Source: Burkholderiaceae bacterium (lineage in GTDB: Bacteria; Pseudomonadota; Gammaproteobacteria; Burkholderiales; Burkholderiaceae_E). From it: 64,000 nucleotides of DNA. Of this stretch, positions 1 through 8,441 are shown one piece after another. The notes below the pieces were generated by a model that was given only the letters and a program-made list of their open reading frames with translations, was not told where the DNA came from and made no database searches. Every line of letters begins with the position of its first letter. Positions within the stretch are counted from its first letter, which is position 1. Location: positions 186,001 to 250,000 of the forward strand of contig JAMLIR010000001.1 of the NCBI GenBank assembly GCA_023954045.1, written 5' to 3'. The position numbers were made by a program, and so were the translations under genes.

Positions 1-1
1 C

Positions 2-385
2 CTGCACGAGGTGCGCGACGGGCCGGCCAGTCGCAGCTACGGCCTGCAGGTCGCGCGGCTGGCGGGCCTGCCGCCGCCGGTGATCCGCGCGGCCAGCCAG
101 TTGCTGGCCGAGCTCGAGGCGCGTGCCCGCGCCCGCGACGACCAGCTCGACCTGTTCGCGATGCCCCGGGGGCCGGGGCCCGACCTCGCCGGCCCGTCGC
201 CCGGTGTCGCCGCAGCGGCGCCGGCCCGCGGCGGCACTGCGCCCGATCGCGCGATGCAGGCGCTCGCGCGCCTGCGCGAGATCGACCCGGACGCCCTCAG
301 CGCGCGCGAAGCGCTCGAGCTGCTCTACGAGCTGCGCGCGCAGCTCGACGAGGACGCCTGCGGACCGGGCATCGACGTCCCGTAG
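2..385 (+). CDS. mutS: DNA mismatch repair protein MutS, C-terminal end (5' truncated by window edge)
   Basis: The first 127 codons read L-H-E-V-R-D-G-P-A-S-R-S-Y-G, the conserved run just after the MutS ATPase domain (VxxGxAxxSYGxxVA), and continue 'LQVARLAGLPPPVI'. The remainder is a low-complexity Ala/Pro linker and a short C-terminal helical segment ending in ALELLYELRAQLDEDA, typical of the MutS tetramerisation tail. MutS recognises mismatches and starts methyl-directed repair. The reading frame is open from base 2, so the N-terminal mismatch-binding, connector and most of the ATPase domain lie outside the window. It converges on the heme synthase-like gene that follows, with 56 bases between their stops. 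Confidence 0.95.
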   Translation: MHEVRDGPASRSYGLQVARLAGLPPPVIRAASQLLAELEARARARDDQLDLFAMPRGPGPDLAGPSPGVAAAAPARGGTAPDRAMQALARLREIDPDALSAREALELLYELRAQLDEDACGPGIDVP

Positions 386-441
386 GCTGCGGGCGTGCAC
401 CGACGTCGACGCGAGCGCGCGCCAACCTTGCGCGGTCGTCG

Positions 442-1425
442 TCAGCCGGAGGATCGCCGCGGCGCAGCCGCCGCCGTGGCGCTACCCGCGACGGCCGCCA
501 GCGCCACTGCAAGCAGCGCTGCCACCGCGTTGTGCAGCGTGGTCGTCAGCAGCGGTTGCGTGCCCAGCGCCGTGCCCACGCCGAGCAGCAGTTGCGCTGC
601 CACCAGCAGGGCCAGCCACGCGGCCACCACGGGACGCGCGGCGCGCAGCCGCAGCGCCAGCAGCGCGACCGCGATCGCGAGCAGCATCCCGGCGAGACGG
701 TGCGCCACGTGCAGCCCCCGTGCCGCGGCGGCATCCACCGCGACCGCCGCCCGCGTCGGATCGAGCGCCGCAGCGTCGAAGCGCGCCCCGCTGGCGCACA
801 GCGGCGTGGCGCAGGCGTCGATCGCGTGGCGCGCGCCGATCATCGTGCCGCCCCAAGCGAGCAGGCCGACCAGCACGAGCGCCGCGACGGCGACGCCGCG
901 CGCGCCGGGCGCCACGCCGCGGCCGCTGCGCGCGGCCGCGATCCAGGCGAGCGCCGCCGCCAGCAGCAACCCGCCGACGAGGTTGCCGAGGGTCACCAGC
1001 GGCAGGTCGTGCGGCGTATAGCGTCCCAGCCAGGAGAGGAAGACCGTGTCGGCGAGCGCGACGGCCGCGGCGACGCGCGCGCCAGCGCCCATCGACGACC
1101 AGCCGAACACGACGACCAGCAGCACCAGCACGCCGGCCAGCGTCGCGCTCATGCGGTGCAGCGCGCGCGCGATCCGCACCGGCGGCGGCGCTTCGGCCGA
1201 CGGGACGTTGGCGATCGTCGCGACCGCCGCGTCGAGCGCGCTGCGCCCTGCGCTCGCGCCCGCGCCCGCGCCGGGACCCGGCGCGGCTTCGGACGGCCGC
1301 CCAGCCCGATAGCAGTCGGGCCAGCCCTCGCAGCCCACGCCGTTGCCCCAGTGACGGATGAACGCGCTCGACGCCGTGATGCACACCGTGAGCAGGCACG
1401 CGGCCAGCGCCAGCGCGCGGATCAT
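442..1425 (-). CDS. ctaA: COX15/CtaA-family heme A synthase-like membrane protein
   Basis: 327 aa with about eight hydrophobic helices. It belongs to the COX15/CtaA family, which hydroxylates/oxidises heme O to heme A. Visible family features are the N-terminal G-C-E-G-W-P-D-C segment (the CxxWPxC loop), a loop with DACATPLC that places a second cysteine pair, and histidines in helices (ALHRMSA, HVAHRLAG, TLHNAVAA). It is the last gene of the leftward respiratory operon; its ATG overlaps the preceding stop as ATGA (1422-1425). It presumably matures the heme of one or both heme-copper subunits upstream. Its presence argues for a heme A or heme O cofactor. Exact product (heme A or a variant) cannot be told from sequence. 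Confidence 0.8.
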   Translation of the reverse strand: MIRALALAACLLTVCITASSAFIRHWGNGVGCEGWPDCYRAGRPSEAAPGPGAGAGASAGRSALDAAVATIANVPSAEAPPPVRIARALHRMSATLAGVLVLLVVVFGWSSMGAGARVAAAVALADTVFLSWLGRYTPHDLPLVTLGNLVGGLLLAAALAWIAAARSGRGVAPGARGVAVAALVLVGLLAWGGTMIGARHAIDACATPLCASGARFDAAALDPTRAAVAVDAAAARGLHVAHRLAGMLLAIAVALLALRLRAARPVVAAWLALLVAAQLLLGVGTALGTQPLLTTTLHNAVAALLAVALAAVAGSATAAAAPRRSSG

Positions 1426-2843
1426 CGGGTGCGCCTCGCGGCGATCACGCTGTCGAGCACCACCCAGATGAACAGCACACCGCCGACGATCGCCAGCAGC
1501 CCGCCGAAGCCCATCAGGCCCATGCCGAACACCTCCTGCGTGCTGCGCAGCGTCTGCTCGGCGCCCGCCACCTTGCGCTGCACGCCGTAGCCGCCGGACC
1601 ACATCAGCCCGAGGATGTGCAGCAACTGACCGCCCCCGTAGACCCAGGGCTGCCAGTTCGCGATGCGGCCGGTCGCCTCGCGATAGCCCAGGCGCGGCAG
1701 CAGCGCGTAGGCCAGCCCCATCAGCGCCAACGTCACGCCGACGATCGAACCGTGATAGTGCGCCGGCACGCGGACGTCGGACCCTTCGATCAGGAAGCCG
1801 AGCAGGCCGCCCGCCGAGAACAGCAGCAGCGACGCGATCAGCGACGCGCGCAGCGGCCTCGTGGCGGGCGTCGGCGCGACGCGGCGCGCGAGAGCAACGG
1901 CCAGCGCCAGCACCATCGGCAGGATCGCGAGCCCGCCGCCGAAGCGCATCAGCCAGGTCATCATCTTGCGGTACTCGACCGACGGCACGCTCCAGTTCAG
2001 GTGGATCAGCGGCGCGGCGAACACCGACACCAGGCCGATCGCGTAGACGAGCACGACGACGCGCGGGCTGAGCGGCAGCGGCGAGCCGGTGAGCGTCGCC
2101 AGCCAGGCCCACGCGACCAGCATCAGCAGCGTCCAGGTGAACTGGACCACGTGGCCCGGCCCCCAGAACAGCAGCTCGTAGTAGGTGCGCGGATCGAGCT
2201 CGCGCGGCACTTCGACCACCGACCACGCCAGCGACATCAGCGCGACGGCGCTCGAGACCGCCGCCGCCTTCAGGCCGAAGCGCAGCGCGTCGGCGCCGTC
2301 GAGTTGCAGGCTCATCCGCGCCGGCGCGACGAACGAGCGCAGCGTGAGCAGCAGGAACCCGGCGCCGAGCACGACCAGCCCGTACAGGAAGGTGTCGTTG
2401 TCGAGCACCGGCACGTAGTTCGACATCACCGGCGTCGCCGCGCCGGTGAACGGCGCCACCGCCATGAACAGCGTGCCGATCCCGGTGACCCAGAGCGCGA
2501 GCCAGCCGAGCCAGAGCCAGCGCGGCGACGTGTCGATCGTCCAGAGCATGCCCGCCATCGACACGAACCAGACCAGCACCGACAGGTCGACGTGCACCAC
2601 GAGCGCGACCCGGAAGAAGTCGCCGGCCGGAACCAGGTTGGCGAAGAACGGCGTGCGCGCGAGCACCAGCAGGATCGAGAACACGCCGGCGCCGATCAGC
2701 GCCGCGACGCCGAGCAGCAGCCAGCCGGCCGCGATCGCGCGCTGTTCGGTTGCGGGAACCGCGACGTCGAAGCGATCGTCGCGCGCGCTCGCCGGCGCGC
2801 TTCCGATCTGGCGGGGCAAGCCCGCTGTCGGTGCCCCGCTCAT
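1422..2843 (-). CDS. Divergent heme-copper oxidase subunit I-like protein lacking the active-site tyrosine
   Basis: 473 aa, about 12 transmembrane helices. Heme-copper family landmarks are present: H84 in helix II (VVHVDLS), H231 in helix VI (GPGHVVQF) and the H362-x-H364 pair in helix X (PAHYHGS). Two canonical features are missing. The residue four after H231 is F235, where oxygen-reducing A/B-type enzymes have the cross-linked Tyr, and helix VII shows only one His (H281, PLIHLNW) instead of the usual His-His copper ligands. It is shorter than a typical CoxA (about 530 aa). It sits between the small anchored protein (ATGA overlap at 2840-2843) and the CtaA-like gene (ATGA overlap). It could be a second reductase core, an NO-reductase-like enzyme, or a non-catalytic heme membrane subunit. 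Confidence 0.8.
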   Translation of the reverse strand: MSGAPTAGLPRQIGSAPASARDDRFDVAVPATEQRAIAAGWLLLGVAALIGAGVFSILLVLARTPFFANLVPAGDFFRVALVVHVDLSVLVWFVSMAGMLWTIDTSPRWLWLGWLALWVTGIGTLFMAVAPFTGAATPVMSNYVPVLDNDTFLYGLVVLGAGFLLLTLRSFVAPARMSLQLDGADALRFGLKAAAVSSAVALMSLAWSVVEVPRELDPRTYYELLFWGPGHVVQFTWTLLMLVAWAWLATLTGSPLPLSPRVVVLVYAIGLVSVFAAPLIHLNWSVPSVEYRKMMTWLMRFGGGLAILPMVLALAVALARRVAPTPATRPLRASLIASLLLFSAGGLLGFLIEGSDVRVPAHYHGSIVGVTLALMGLAYALLPRLGYREATGRIANWQPWVYGGGQLLHILGLMWSGGYGVQRKVAGAEQTLRSTQEVFGMGLMGFGGLLAIVGGVLFIWVVLDSVIAARRTR

Positions 2844-3346
2844 CGGATCACCACCCCGCCCTGGTCGGGAATGAAGTCGATCAGGACGACCTGCCCCGGC
2901 ACGACGGTCATCCGCCGTTCGCCCTCGTGGTTGAAGCCCTTGACGCGCACGTCGTCGTTGAACTGCACGCGCAGCTGGTGATCGCCGGACGCGATCGGCA
3001 GGCGGCGATAGCCGCTGGCCGCGCCGTCGCGCCGCAGCCCGGCCGGCTGGAAGGTCTCGTCGTAGAGCACCTTGCCGTCGAGTTCGACGCGCACGTGCAC
3101 CGGCGAGCGCTCGCGCGGGCAGTCCATCTGCGCGCGCAGCTGCGGCGGCAGTTTGGCCAGTTCCTCGGGCGTGCGCGCGCGGCAGTCGGTCGCGAACTGG
3201 CCGGGATGCCGGAACGACAGCCGCAGCAGCGCCTCGCCGGGCGCGAGGTGCTGGTACGCCGGCGCGGTCGAGAAGTAGCCGATGAACGCGGCGAACAGCA
3301 GGTAGAGGATTCCCTGTCCGCCGTACCGCAGCAGCGCGCTAGCCAT
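2840..3346 (-). CDS. Small membrane-anchored hypothetical protein of the respiratory cluster
   Basis: 168 aa. One N-terminal hydrophobic helix (residues about 7-27, GILYLLFAAFIGYFSTAP) is followed by a soluble domain with three cysteine-containing stretches (TDCRART, QMDCPRE) and an all-beta looking C-terminus (RRMTVVPGQVVLIDFIPDQ). No family recognised. The topology suggests an N-in anchor with a periplasmic beta-sandwich, as in small assembly or accessory subunits. It is co-translated with both neighbours: its start lies eight bases inside the stop of the cytochrome b fusion and its stop overlaps the next start as ATGA. That tight coupling suggests a stoichiometric partner of the divergent subunit I or an assembly factor. 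Confidence 0.75.
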   Translation of the reverse strand: MASALLRYGGQGILYLLFAAFIGYFSTAPAYQHLAPGEALLRLSFRHPGQFATDCRARTPEELAKLPPQLRAQMDCPRERSPVHVRVELDGKVLYDETFQPAGLRRDGAASGYRRLPIASGDHQLRVQFNDDVRVKGFNHEGERRMTVVPGQVVLIDFIPDQGGVVIR

Positions 3347-4928
3347 GTCCGTGTTCTCCGAAAGTACGCCGGCGAACGCCGCCGGCCGCCGATGCCGACC
3401 CGGCCGCGGCGAGCCGCGACCCGAACTCTTCGATCCCCGCGTCCAGCGCGGCGCCCTCCTCGCGGCCGGCGCGGATCACCTCGACCCGCGCGCGATCGAC
3501 GCCGCGGCGCAGGCGCGGCTCGCGAGTGCCCGCGATCCGCTCGGTGGTCCATCCTACCCCGAAGCGGTACTCGCAATCCCCCTTCGCGCACGTGGCCACG
3601 ACCACGCCGGCGGCGCCCGCCCGCAGCCCGTATTCCACGAACGACGGCGGCAGCATCCCCGCGCAAGGCAGCTCGAAGCCGAGCACGCCGTCGCGCACCG
3701 CCGGCCGCGCGCCGTGCCGGCACGAGAACACCAGCGTCGCGCCGGCGGCGCCCGGCTGCCGGAACGCGGCTTCGACCTCGTCGCGCAGCGTGCCCACCGT
3801 CAGGTCCGGCAGGTCGATGCCGCTCACCAGCCGCACGCCGGGCCGGAACGGCACCGCCGACGGGCACGAGCCCGCGCAGATCCCGCACGACGCGCACCGG
3901 TCGTCGTCGACGACGGCGATCTCGCCCTCGCCCCCGGGATGCGGCGCCATCGCGATCGCGGCGAACGGGCAGTCGGCGAAGCAGATCCGGCACCCGTTGC
4001 AGTGATCGGGATCGACCTTCGCCGGGGCCGGCCGTGCGTGGGCGCCCAGCCATGGCGCCACGCCGATCAGCAGCGTCAGCCCGAGGGTCGCCGCCCAGAC
4101 GACGGCCGGGGACCACGCATAGATCGCCGGCAGCGGCGCGAGGTAGAACCAGTCGATCGGCAGCGCAGCGGGCAACCGTCCCAGGTCGGCGGGGGGCTGC
4201 GAGACGGCGGGCATCGCCAGGGACAGCGCGAGCATCGCACCCAGGCTCCACAGCGCCACGGCGCGGCTCGCGCCGGTCTGCGGCCGCGTGAGCCGCTGCA
4301 CGTGCGCCCACATCGCCAGCAGCAGCACCAGTGGCAGGCCGACGTGCAGGAACACCACCAGCGAGAACAGCCGGTCGGAGACCGCGCCCTCGGCGATGAA
4401 GTTGCGCACCAGCGCGGGACCGAAGCCGGGCAACGCGCCGAACCACTCGGTGGTCGCCGTGGCGACGAACAGCGCCACGGTGTCCCAGACCATCCAGTAG
4501 CCGATCACCCCCGCCGCGACGGCCAGCCAGAGCGTCGGCACGCCGCTCACCCACGAGTACCACCGGAAGCCGCGAAAGCGCCCGAGCATCAGCTCGCGCA
4601 GCAGGTGCAGGATCATCACCGCGACGAACGCGTCCGACGCGTAGCGATGAAGGCTGCGCATCACGCCGCCTGCCCACCACTGGCCGTGCGTGAGCGACTC
4701 GACCGACGCGTGCGCGCCGTCGACGCTGGTGTCGTAGAAGACGTACAGGTAGCCGCCGGTCAGCGCGATCAGCCAGAACAGGTAGAAGCCCAGCCCACCG
4801 AGCTGGCGCAACGGGTTGTCCGGCTCGCCGCAGATCCGGTCGAGCCCGTGCTCGAGCGCCCGCCACGCGCGGGCGGCGCGGCCGCCGCGCGGCGGCTCGA
4901 CGGGACTCTGGGACAGGAACACGGACAT
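3339..4928 (-). CDS. Cytochrome b N-domain fused to 2x[4Fe-4S] ferredoxin and MvhD/FrhD-like iron-sulfur domain
   Basis: 529 aa from ATG 4928 (a GTG 36 bases upstream is possible but would add an odd Arg-rich leader). Residues 40-215 are a four-helix cytochrome b domain with two bis-His heme sites, H94/H108 and H195/H209, each pair 14 residues apart as in bc1 complexes. More helices lie at 220-300. Residues 310-320 and 345-355 each carry CxxCxxCxxxCP, giving two [4Fe-4S] clusters. Residues 398-460 resemble the delta subunit of methyl-viologen-reducing hydrogenase (C403, C422, C447 and C452 in ATCAKGDCEYRFG). It probably moves electrons between a soluble donor and quinone or the oxidase. It is downstream of SCO and couples to the next gene by an eight-base overlap. 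I know of no named family with this whole architecture. Confidence 0.85.
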   Translation of the reverse strand: MSVFLSQSPVEPPRGGRAARAWRALEHGLDRICGEPDNPLRQLGGLGFYLFWLIALTGGYLYVFYDTSVDGAHASVESLTHGQWWAGGVMRSLHRYASDAFVAVMILHLLRELMLGRFRGFRWYSWVSGVPTLWLAVAAGVIGYWMVWDTVALFVATATTEWFGALPGFGPALVRNFIAEGAVSDRLFSLVVFLHVGLPLVLLLAMWAHVQRLTRPQTGASRAVALWSLGAMLALSLAMPAVSQPPADLGRLPAALPIDWFYLAPLPAIYAWSPAVVWAATLGLTLLIGVAPWLGAHARPAPAKVDPDHCNGCRICFADCPFAAIAMAPHPGGEGEIAVVDDDRCASCGICAGSCPSAVPFRPGVRLVSGIDLPDLTVGTLRDEVEAAFRQPGAAGATLVFSCRHGARPAVRDGVLGFELPCAGMLPPSFVEYGLRAGAAGVVVATCAKGDCEYRFGVGWTTERIAGTREPRLRRGVDRARVEVIRAGREEGAALDAGIEEFGSRLAAAGSASAAGGVRRRTFGEHGHG

Positions 4929-4974
4929 GCTGGACCGGCGCGATGGCAGATGCCTGGGAAACACCCGGACGCGC

Positions 4975-5826
4975 TCAGGCGCGCGTCGACCGCCGCAGCT
5001 CCCGCATCACCACCCAGCCGATCGCGCCCAGCGTCGTCAGGCCGGCGAAGATCTCGAAGAACAACGAATAGTTCGCCCGATAGCCGCCCGTCACCGGATC
5101 GTACACGGTGCAGTAGAGGACGACCTTCTCCCAGAGGTTGCCGAGCGACGGCGACTGCGAGGCCTGCCCCGACAGCAGCTCCTTCAGCGGCTGCACCAGC
5201 ATCGGCAGGTCGAAGTTCTCGCCGTAGACCTGCCGGTAGATCAGGCCGTCGGCGTCGACGATCGTCACCTGCGTGACGTGGTCGAAGCCCTTCGGCGTCG
5301 CCTCGTAGGTGAAGCCGAGGCTGGCGGTCAGCGCGTCGATCTGCGCGGGGTCGGGGCTGAGGAACGCCCACCCCGGCTCGTCGATGCGGTTCTGGCGCCT
5401 GAATGCCGCCATCGCGGCCGGGCTGTCGAACGGCTGGTTGAAACCGATCGAGACGACGGCGAACTTGTCCTCGCCGAGCGCCTGGCGCGCGGTGCGCACC
5501 GCGCGCGCGAGGAACTGCGTGGCCACCGGACAGGCCTGGAAGCAGCCGGTGTAGACGAGGCTGACCAGCAGCGGACGCCCGCGGTAGTCGCTCAGCCGCA
5601 CGTCGCGGCCGTCGGTGTCGCGCAGGCGGATGTCGGCCACCGGCCGGCCGATCACGGCCTGGCTGGCCTCGAGCGCCTTGCGGTAGTCGGGCGCGCGCGC
5701 TGCGCCGTCGCCGCCCTCGGCCCGCGCCAGCGGCATTGCGACGACGGCCAGCGCCGCCGCGGCGGCCAGCGCCAGCCGGCGCCAGACGCCCCCGCGGGGC
5801 GCCGCCCGGAGCGAGCGCCCTCCCAT
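4975..5826 (-). CDS. SCO1/SenC-family copper chaperone with C-terminal membrane anchor
   Basis: 283 aa. A signal/anchor helix (about residues 17-35, LALAAAAALAVVAMPLA) precedes a thioredoxin-like SCO domain with the copper-binding CxxxC motif in YTGCFQACP and the later conserved His in KGFDHVTQ. A second hydrophobic helix near the C-terminus (FFEIFAGLTTLGAIGWVVM) is unusual for SCO1. The ATG at 5826 is preferred over GTG 5841 because GAGGG sits five bases upstream of it. SCO proteins insert copper into the CuA site of oxidase subunit II, and the subunit II encoded at 8442-8981 has a full CuA motif. It lies between cyoE and the cytochrome b/Fe-S fusion. Confidence 0.9.
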   Translation of the reverse strand: MGGRSLRAAPRGGVWRRLALAAAAALAVVAMPLARAEGGDGAARAPDYRKALEASQAVIGRPVADIRLRDTDGRDVRLSDYRGRPLLVSLVYTGCFQACPVATQFLARAVRTARQALGEDKFAVVSIGFNQPFDSPAAMAAFRRQNRIDEPGWAFLSPDPAQIDALTASLGFTYEATPKGFDHVTQVTIVDADGLIYRQVYGENFDLPMLVQPLKELLSGQASQSPSLGNLWEKVVLYCTVYDPVTGGYRANYSLFFEIFAGLTTLGAIGWVVMRELRRSTRA

Positions 5827-5833
5827 CGTGCCC

Positions 5834-6700
5834 TCAGGCACCGAGCGCAGCCCGCATCCAACCGTCGGCGATCGTTCCGAGCAGCAGCAGCGAGAGCTGG
5901 ATCAGCGAGGCGTGGAAGCTCGCCATCGCGTGGGCGCGACTGGGGGCGAGCGCCAGCACCAGCGCGCGCCAGACGAGCAGTGCGCCGCCAGAGGCCGCGC
6001 AGGCCAGGTACAGCCACCCCGGGCTGAGCAGCGCCAGCGCGAGCGACAGGCCGACCATCACGACCGCGTGGCCGAAGATGGCCCACGCCGCGAAGCGATC
6101 GCCCATCACCACCGGCAGCATCGGCACGCCGGCCTCGGCATAGTCGTCGCGAAAGACGATCGACAGGCTCCAGAAATGCGGCGGGGTCCACAGGAACAGG
6201 ACCAGCGCGAGCAGCAGTGCCTCGTTCGAGAGCCCGGGCGAGACCGCCGCGGCGCCGGCCAGCACCGCGAAGCTGCCCGCGAGCCCGCCGATGACGATGT
6301 TCCAGGCGGTGCGCCGCTTCAGCCACACCGTGTAGACCACCGCGTAGCAGAATGCGCCGAGGAACGTGTAGAGCGCGGCGCTGGCGTTGGTCGCGAGCCA
6401 GGCCGCCGCGACGGCGATCCCGGTGAGCGCGACGATCAGCGCCAGCCATCCGCCATGGTGGCGCATCCGCCCGGAGACGAACGGGCGCCGGCGGGTGCGC
6501 GCCATCCGCGCGTCGAGGTCGACCTCGTAGTACTGGTTGAAGGCCCCTGCCGCCGACGAGGACAGCAGCACCGCGAGCGTGAGCACGACTGCCTGCCAGG
6601 GCGATACCGCCGCTCCCGGCGAGACCATCAGGCCGGCGACCGCGGTCAACGCGATCGCCACCCCGATGCGCAGCTTGAACAGGTTCAGCAAGGCCCTCAT
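5834..6700 (-). CDS. cyoE: Protoheme IX farnesyltransferase (heme O synthase)
   Basis: 288 aa UbiA-family prenyltransferase with about nine hydrophobic helices. The prenyl-diphosphate/Mg site is visible as NQYYEVDLDARMARTRRRP near residues 55-73, the CtaB/CyoE signature (NxxxDxxxDxxMxRTxxRP). It adds a farnesyl chain to heme B to give heme O, the substrate of the CtaA-like protein at the end of the same operon. Its start is 25 bases downstream of the subunit I stop, and its stop lies just before the SCO start. Together these place heme O/A making, copper insertion and two subunit I proteins in one transcript. Confidence 0.95.
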   Translation of the reverse strand: MRALLNLFKLRIGVAIALTAVAGLMVSPGAAVSPWQAVVLTLAVLLSSSAAGAFNQYYEVDLDARMARTRRRPFVSGRMRHHGGWLALIVALTGIAVAAAWLATNASAALYTFLGAFCYAVVYTVWLKRRTAWNIVIGGLAGSFAVLAGAAAVSPGLSNEALLLALVLFLWTPPHFWSLSIVFRDDYAEAGVPMLPVVMGDRFAAWAIFGHAVVMVGLSLALALLSPGWLYLACAASGGALLVWRALVLALAPSRAHAMASFHASLIQLSLLLLGTIADGWMRAALGA

Positions 6701-6725
6701 GTCACGCCTCGCCCGACCCTGGGGA

Positions 6726-8429
6726 TCAGCTCAGGCCCCAGACCGTCGACAGGTACTTCCAGTTGACGAAGTAGTACAGCACGAACGCGGTCAGGAACAC
6801 CAGCGCGAACACGAAGGTGCCCGGGGCGGAGGCGCTGCCGTGCCCGCCGTGCCCGGTGAGCGCGGCCTGCACCGGCAGGCGCAGCGGGCTGACCGTGGTC
6901 GTGTAGGCGCCCGCGTCGAGCTTCTTGCCGAACAGCAGCGTGCCGACCGTGATCAGGATGTACATCGCGCCGCCGACGATCGCGATCACGCCCGAGACGC
7001 CGCAGATCGCCAGCATCAGCAGCGCGGTGCCCGGGTACTCGTACGGCAGCGCGGCGCCGGCGAACGTGATGTCCCAGTGGCGGCGCGGCACGCCAAGGGT
7101 GCCCGCGCCCATCATCGCCAGCGTGAACACGCCCATCCCCAGCCCGAAGATGTACGGCTGCCACTTCGCCCAGCCCGGCAGGATCATCTCGCGGTTGAAC
7201 AGCACCGGGAGCAGGAAGTAGGTGAGCGACATGAACGCGAGCGTCGTGCCGATCACCACGGTCGCGTGGAAGTGCCCCGGAACGTAGATCGTGTTGTGGA
7301 TGATCATGTTCAGCTGCTCGGTGCCCATCATCACGCCCGAGATGCCGCCCAGGAAGCCGAAGCCGATCAGCGAGATGAACATGCCCGAGAACACCGGGTT
7401 GCCCCACGGCGCCTTGCGCAGCCACTCGAACAGCCCCTTCGTGTAGCCCTTCTCGCGCTGCGCCACCTCGATCGCGCCCGGCACCGTCAGGCCGTGGAGC
7501 ATCGAGGCCAGCACCGCCAGGTACATCGCGTAGCTGGTGTTGAACACCTTCCACTCGGTGCCCACGGCCGGGTCGGCCAGGATGTGGTGGGCGGACGCGA
7601 GTTGCAGGAACAGGATGTAGAGCAGGAACGCGCTGCGGCTGATGCGCTCGGACATCGGCTTGGCGCCGAAGACGATCGCGGCGATCGCGTACCAGACCGC
7701 GATGTGCGCGCTGACGTTGATCTGCTGCGACGAGTGCCCGAACGCCCACCAGATCACCCGGTACATCGCCGGGTCGATGTGCTTGATGTAGCCCACCGAC
7801 CACAGGAACGTCGGGATCAGGATGATCGCGCCCGAGGCGATCGTGAAGATCGCGATGATGCAGGCGGTGAGCGCGCCGAAGGTCACCAGCGGGATCGAAC
7901 CCTCGTAGGTCTTCTCGGCGCGCGCGACGACCAGCGTGCCCAGGAAGATGAAGCAGCCGACCAGCGCGCCGACCGCGAAGAGGATCAGGCCGAGGTAGAA
8001 CGCCGGGTGCGCGGGCAGCGGCACGTACGAGGTCATCATCACCGTCGCATTGCCGGTGAAGATCGCCGCGTTGAAGGTCAGCGTGCCGATCACCATCAGC
8101 GCGAACGCCAGCCACGCGAGCCGCGGCGTCGCCAATCGGCATCGCAGCAGCGTCGACGAGCAGAAGTACAGGATCGCGATCTCGAAGAAGATGATCCAGA
8201 CCACCAGCATGTCCAGGCCGTGCGCGGTCAGGAACAGGTAGAAGTTGTCGGCGTCGATCAGGTGGATCGCCTGCCAGCGCGTGAGCGTGATCAGCAGCGC
8301 GAGGATGCCGCCGACCAGCAGCGACACGACGGCCGCGACCGCGTTCAGCTTGATCAGCGGCTCGGCCGACTTGTGGAACTGCAGCCCCGTGCGGGGGCAG
8401 ATCCGGAACTGCGCTTGAGCGGTTGCCAT
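6726..8429 (-). CDS. Heme-copper oxidase/NO reductase subunit I with GHSSQQ in place of GHPEVY
   Basis: 567 aa with about 13-14 transmembrane helices. Metal ligands seen: H70 (low-spin heme, LTAHGLDML), H232 (CuB, helix VI), H281-H282 (CuB, helix VII, ASAHHILAD), H386 and H388 (helix X, VPGHFHATV). Position H232+4 is Q236 (GHSSQQINVS); the Tyr that is covalently linked to the CuB His in O2-reducing A and B oxidases is absent. That change, a CuA subunit II and an adjacent SCO/SenC gene match what is described for the sNOR group of nitric oxide reductases (norSY-senC of Nitrosomonas). On the other side, cyoE and a ctaA-like gene in the same operon suggest a farnesylated heme, more usual in oxidases. 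The catalytic reaction (NO or O2) is undecided. Confidence 0.88.
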   Translation of the reverse strand: MATAQAQFRICPRTGLQFHKSAEPLIKLNAVAAVVSLLVGGILALLITLTRWQAIHLIDADNFYLFLTAHGLDMLVVWIIFFEIAILYFCSSTLLRCRLATPRLAWLAFALMVIGTLTFNAAIFTGNATVMMTSYVPLPAHPAFYLGLILFAVGALVGCFIFLGTLVVARAEKTYEGSIPLVTFGALTACIIAIFTIASGAIILIPTFLWSVGYIKHIDPAMYRVIWWAFGHSSQQINVSAHIAVWYAIAAIVFGAKPMSERISRSAFLLYILFLQLASAHHILADPAVGTEWKVFNTSYAMYLAVLASMLHGLTVPGAIEVAQREKGYTKGLFEWLRKAPWGNPVFSGMFISLIGFGFLGGISGVMMGTEQLNMIIHNTIYVPGHFHATVVIGTTLAFMSLTYFLLPVLFNREMILPGWAKWQPYIFGLGMGVFTLAMMGAGTLGVPRRHWDITFAGAALPYEYPGTALLMLAICGVSGVIAIVGGAMYILITVGTLLFGKKLDAGAYTTTVSPLRLPVQAALTGHGGHGSASAPGTFVFALVFLTAFVLYYFVNWKYLSTVWGLS

Positions 8430-8441
8430 GTTCTCCCCCGG

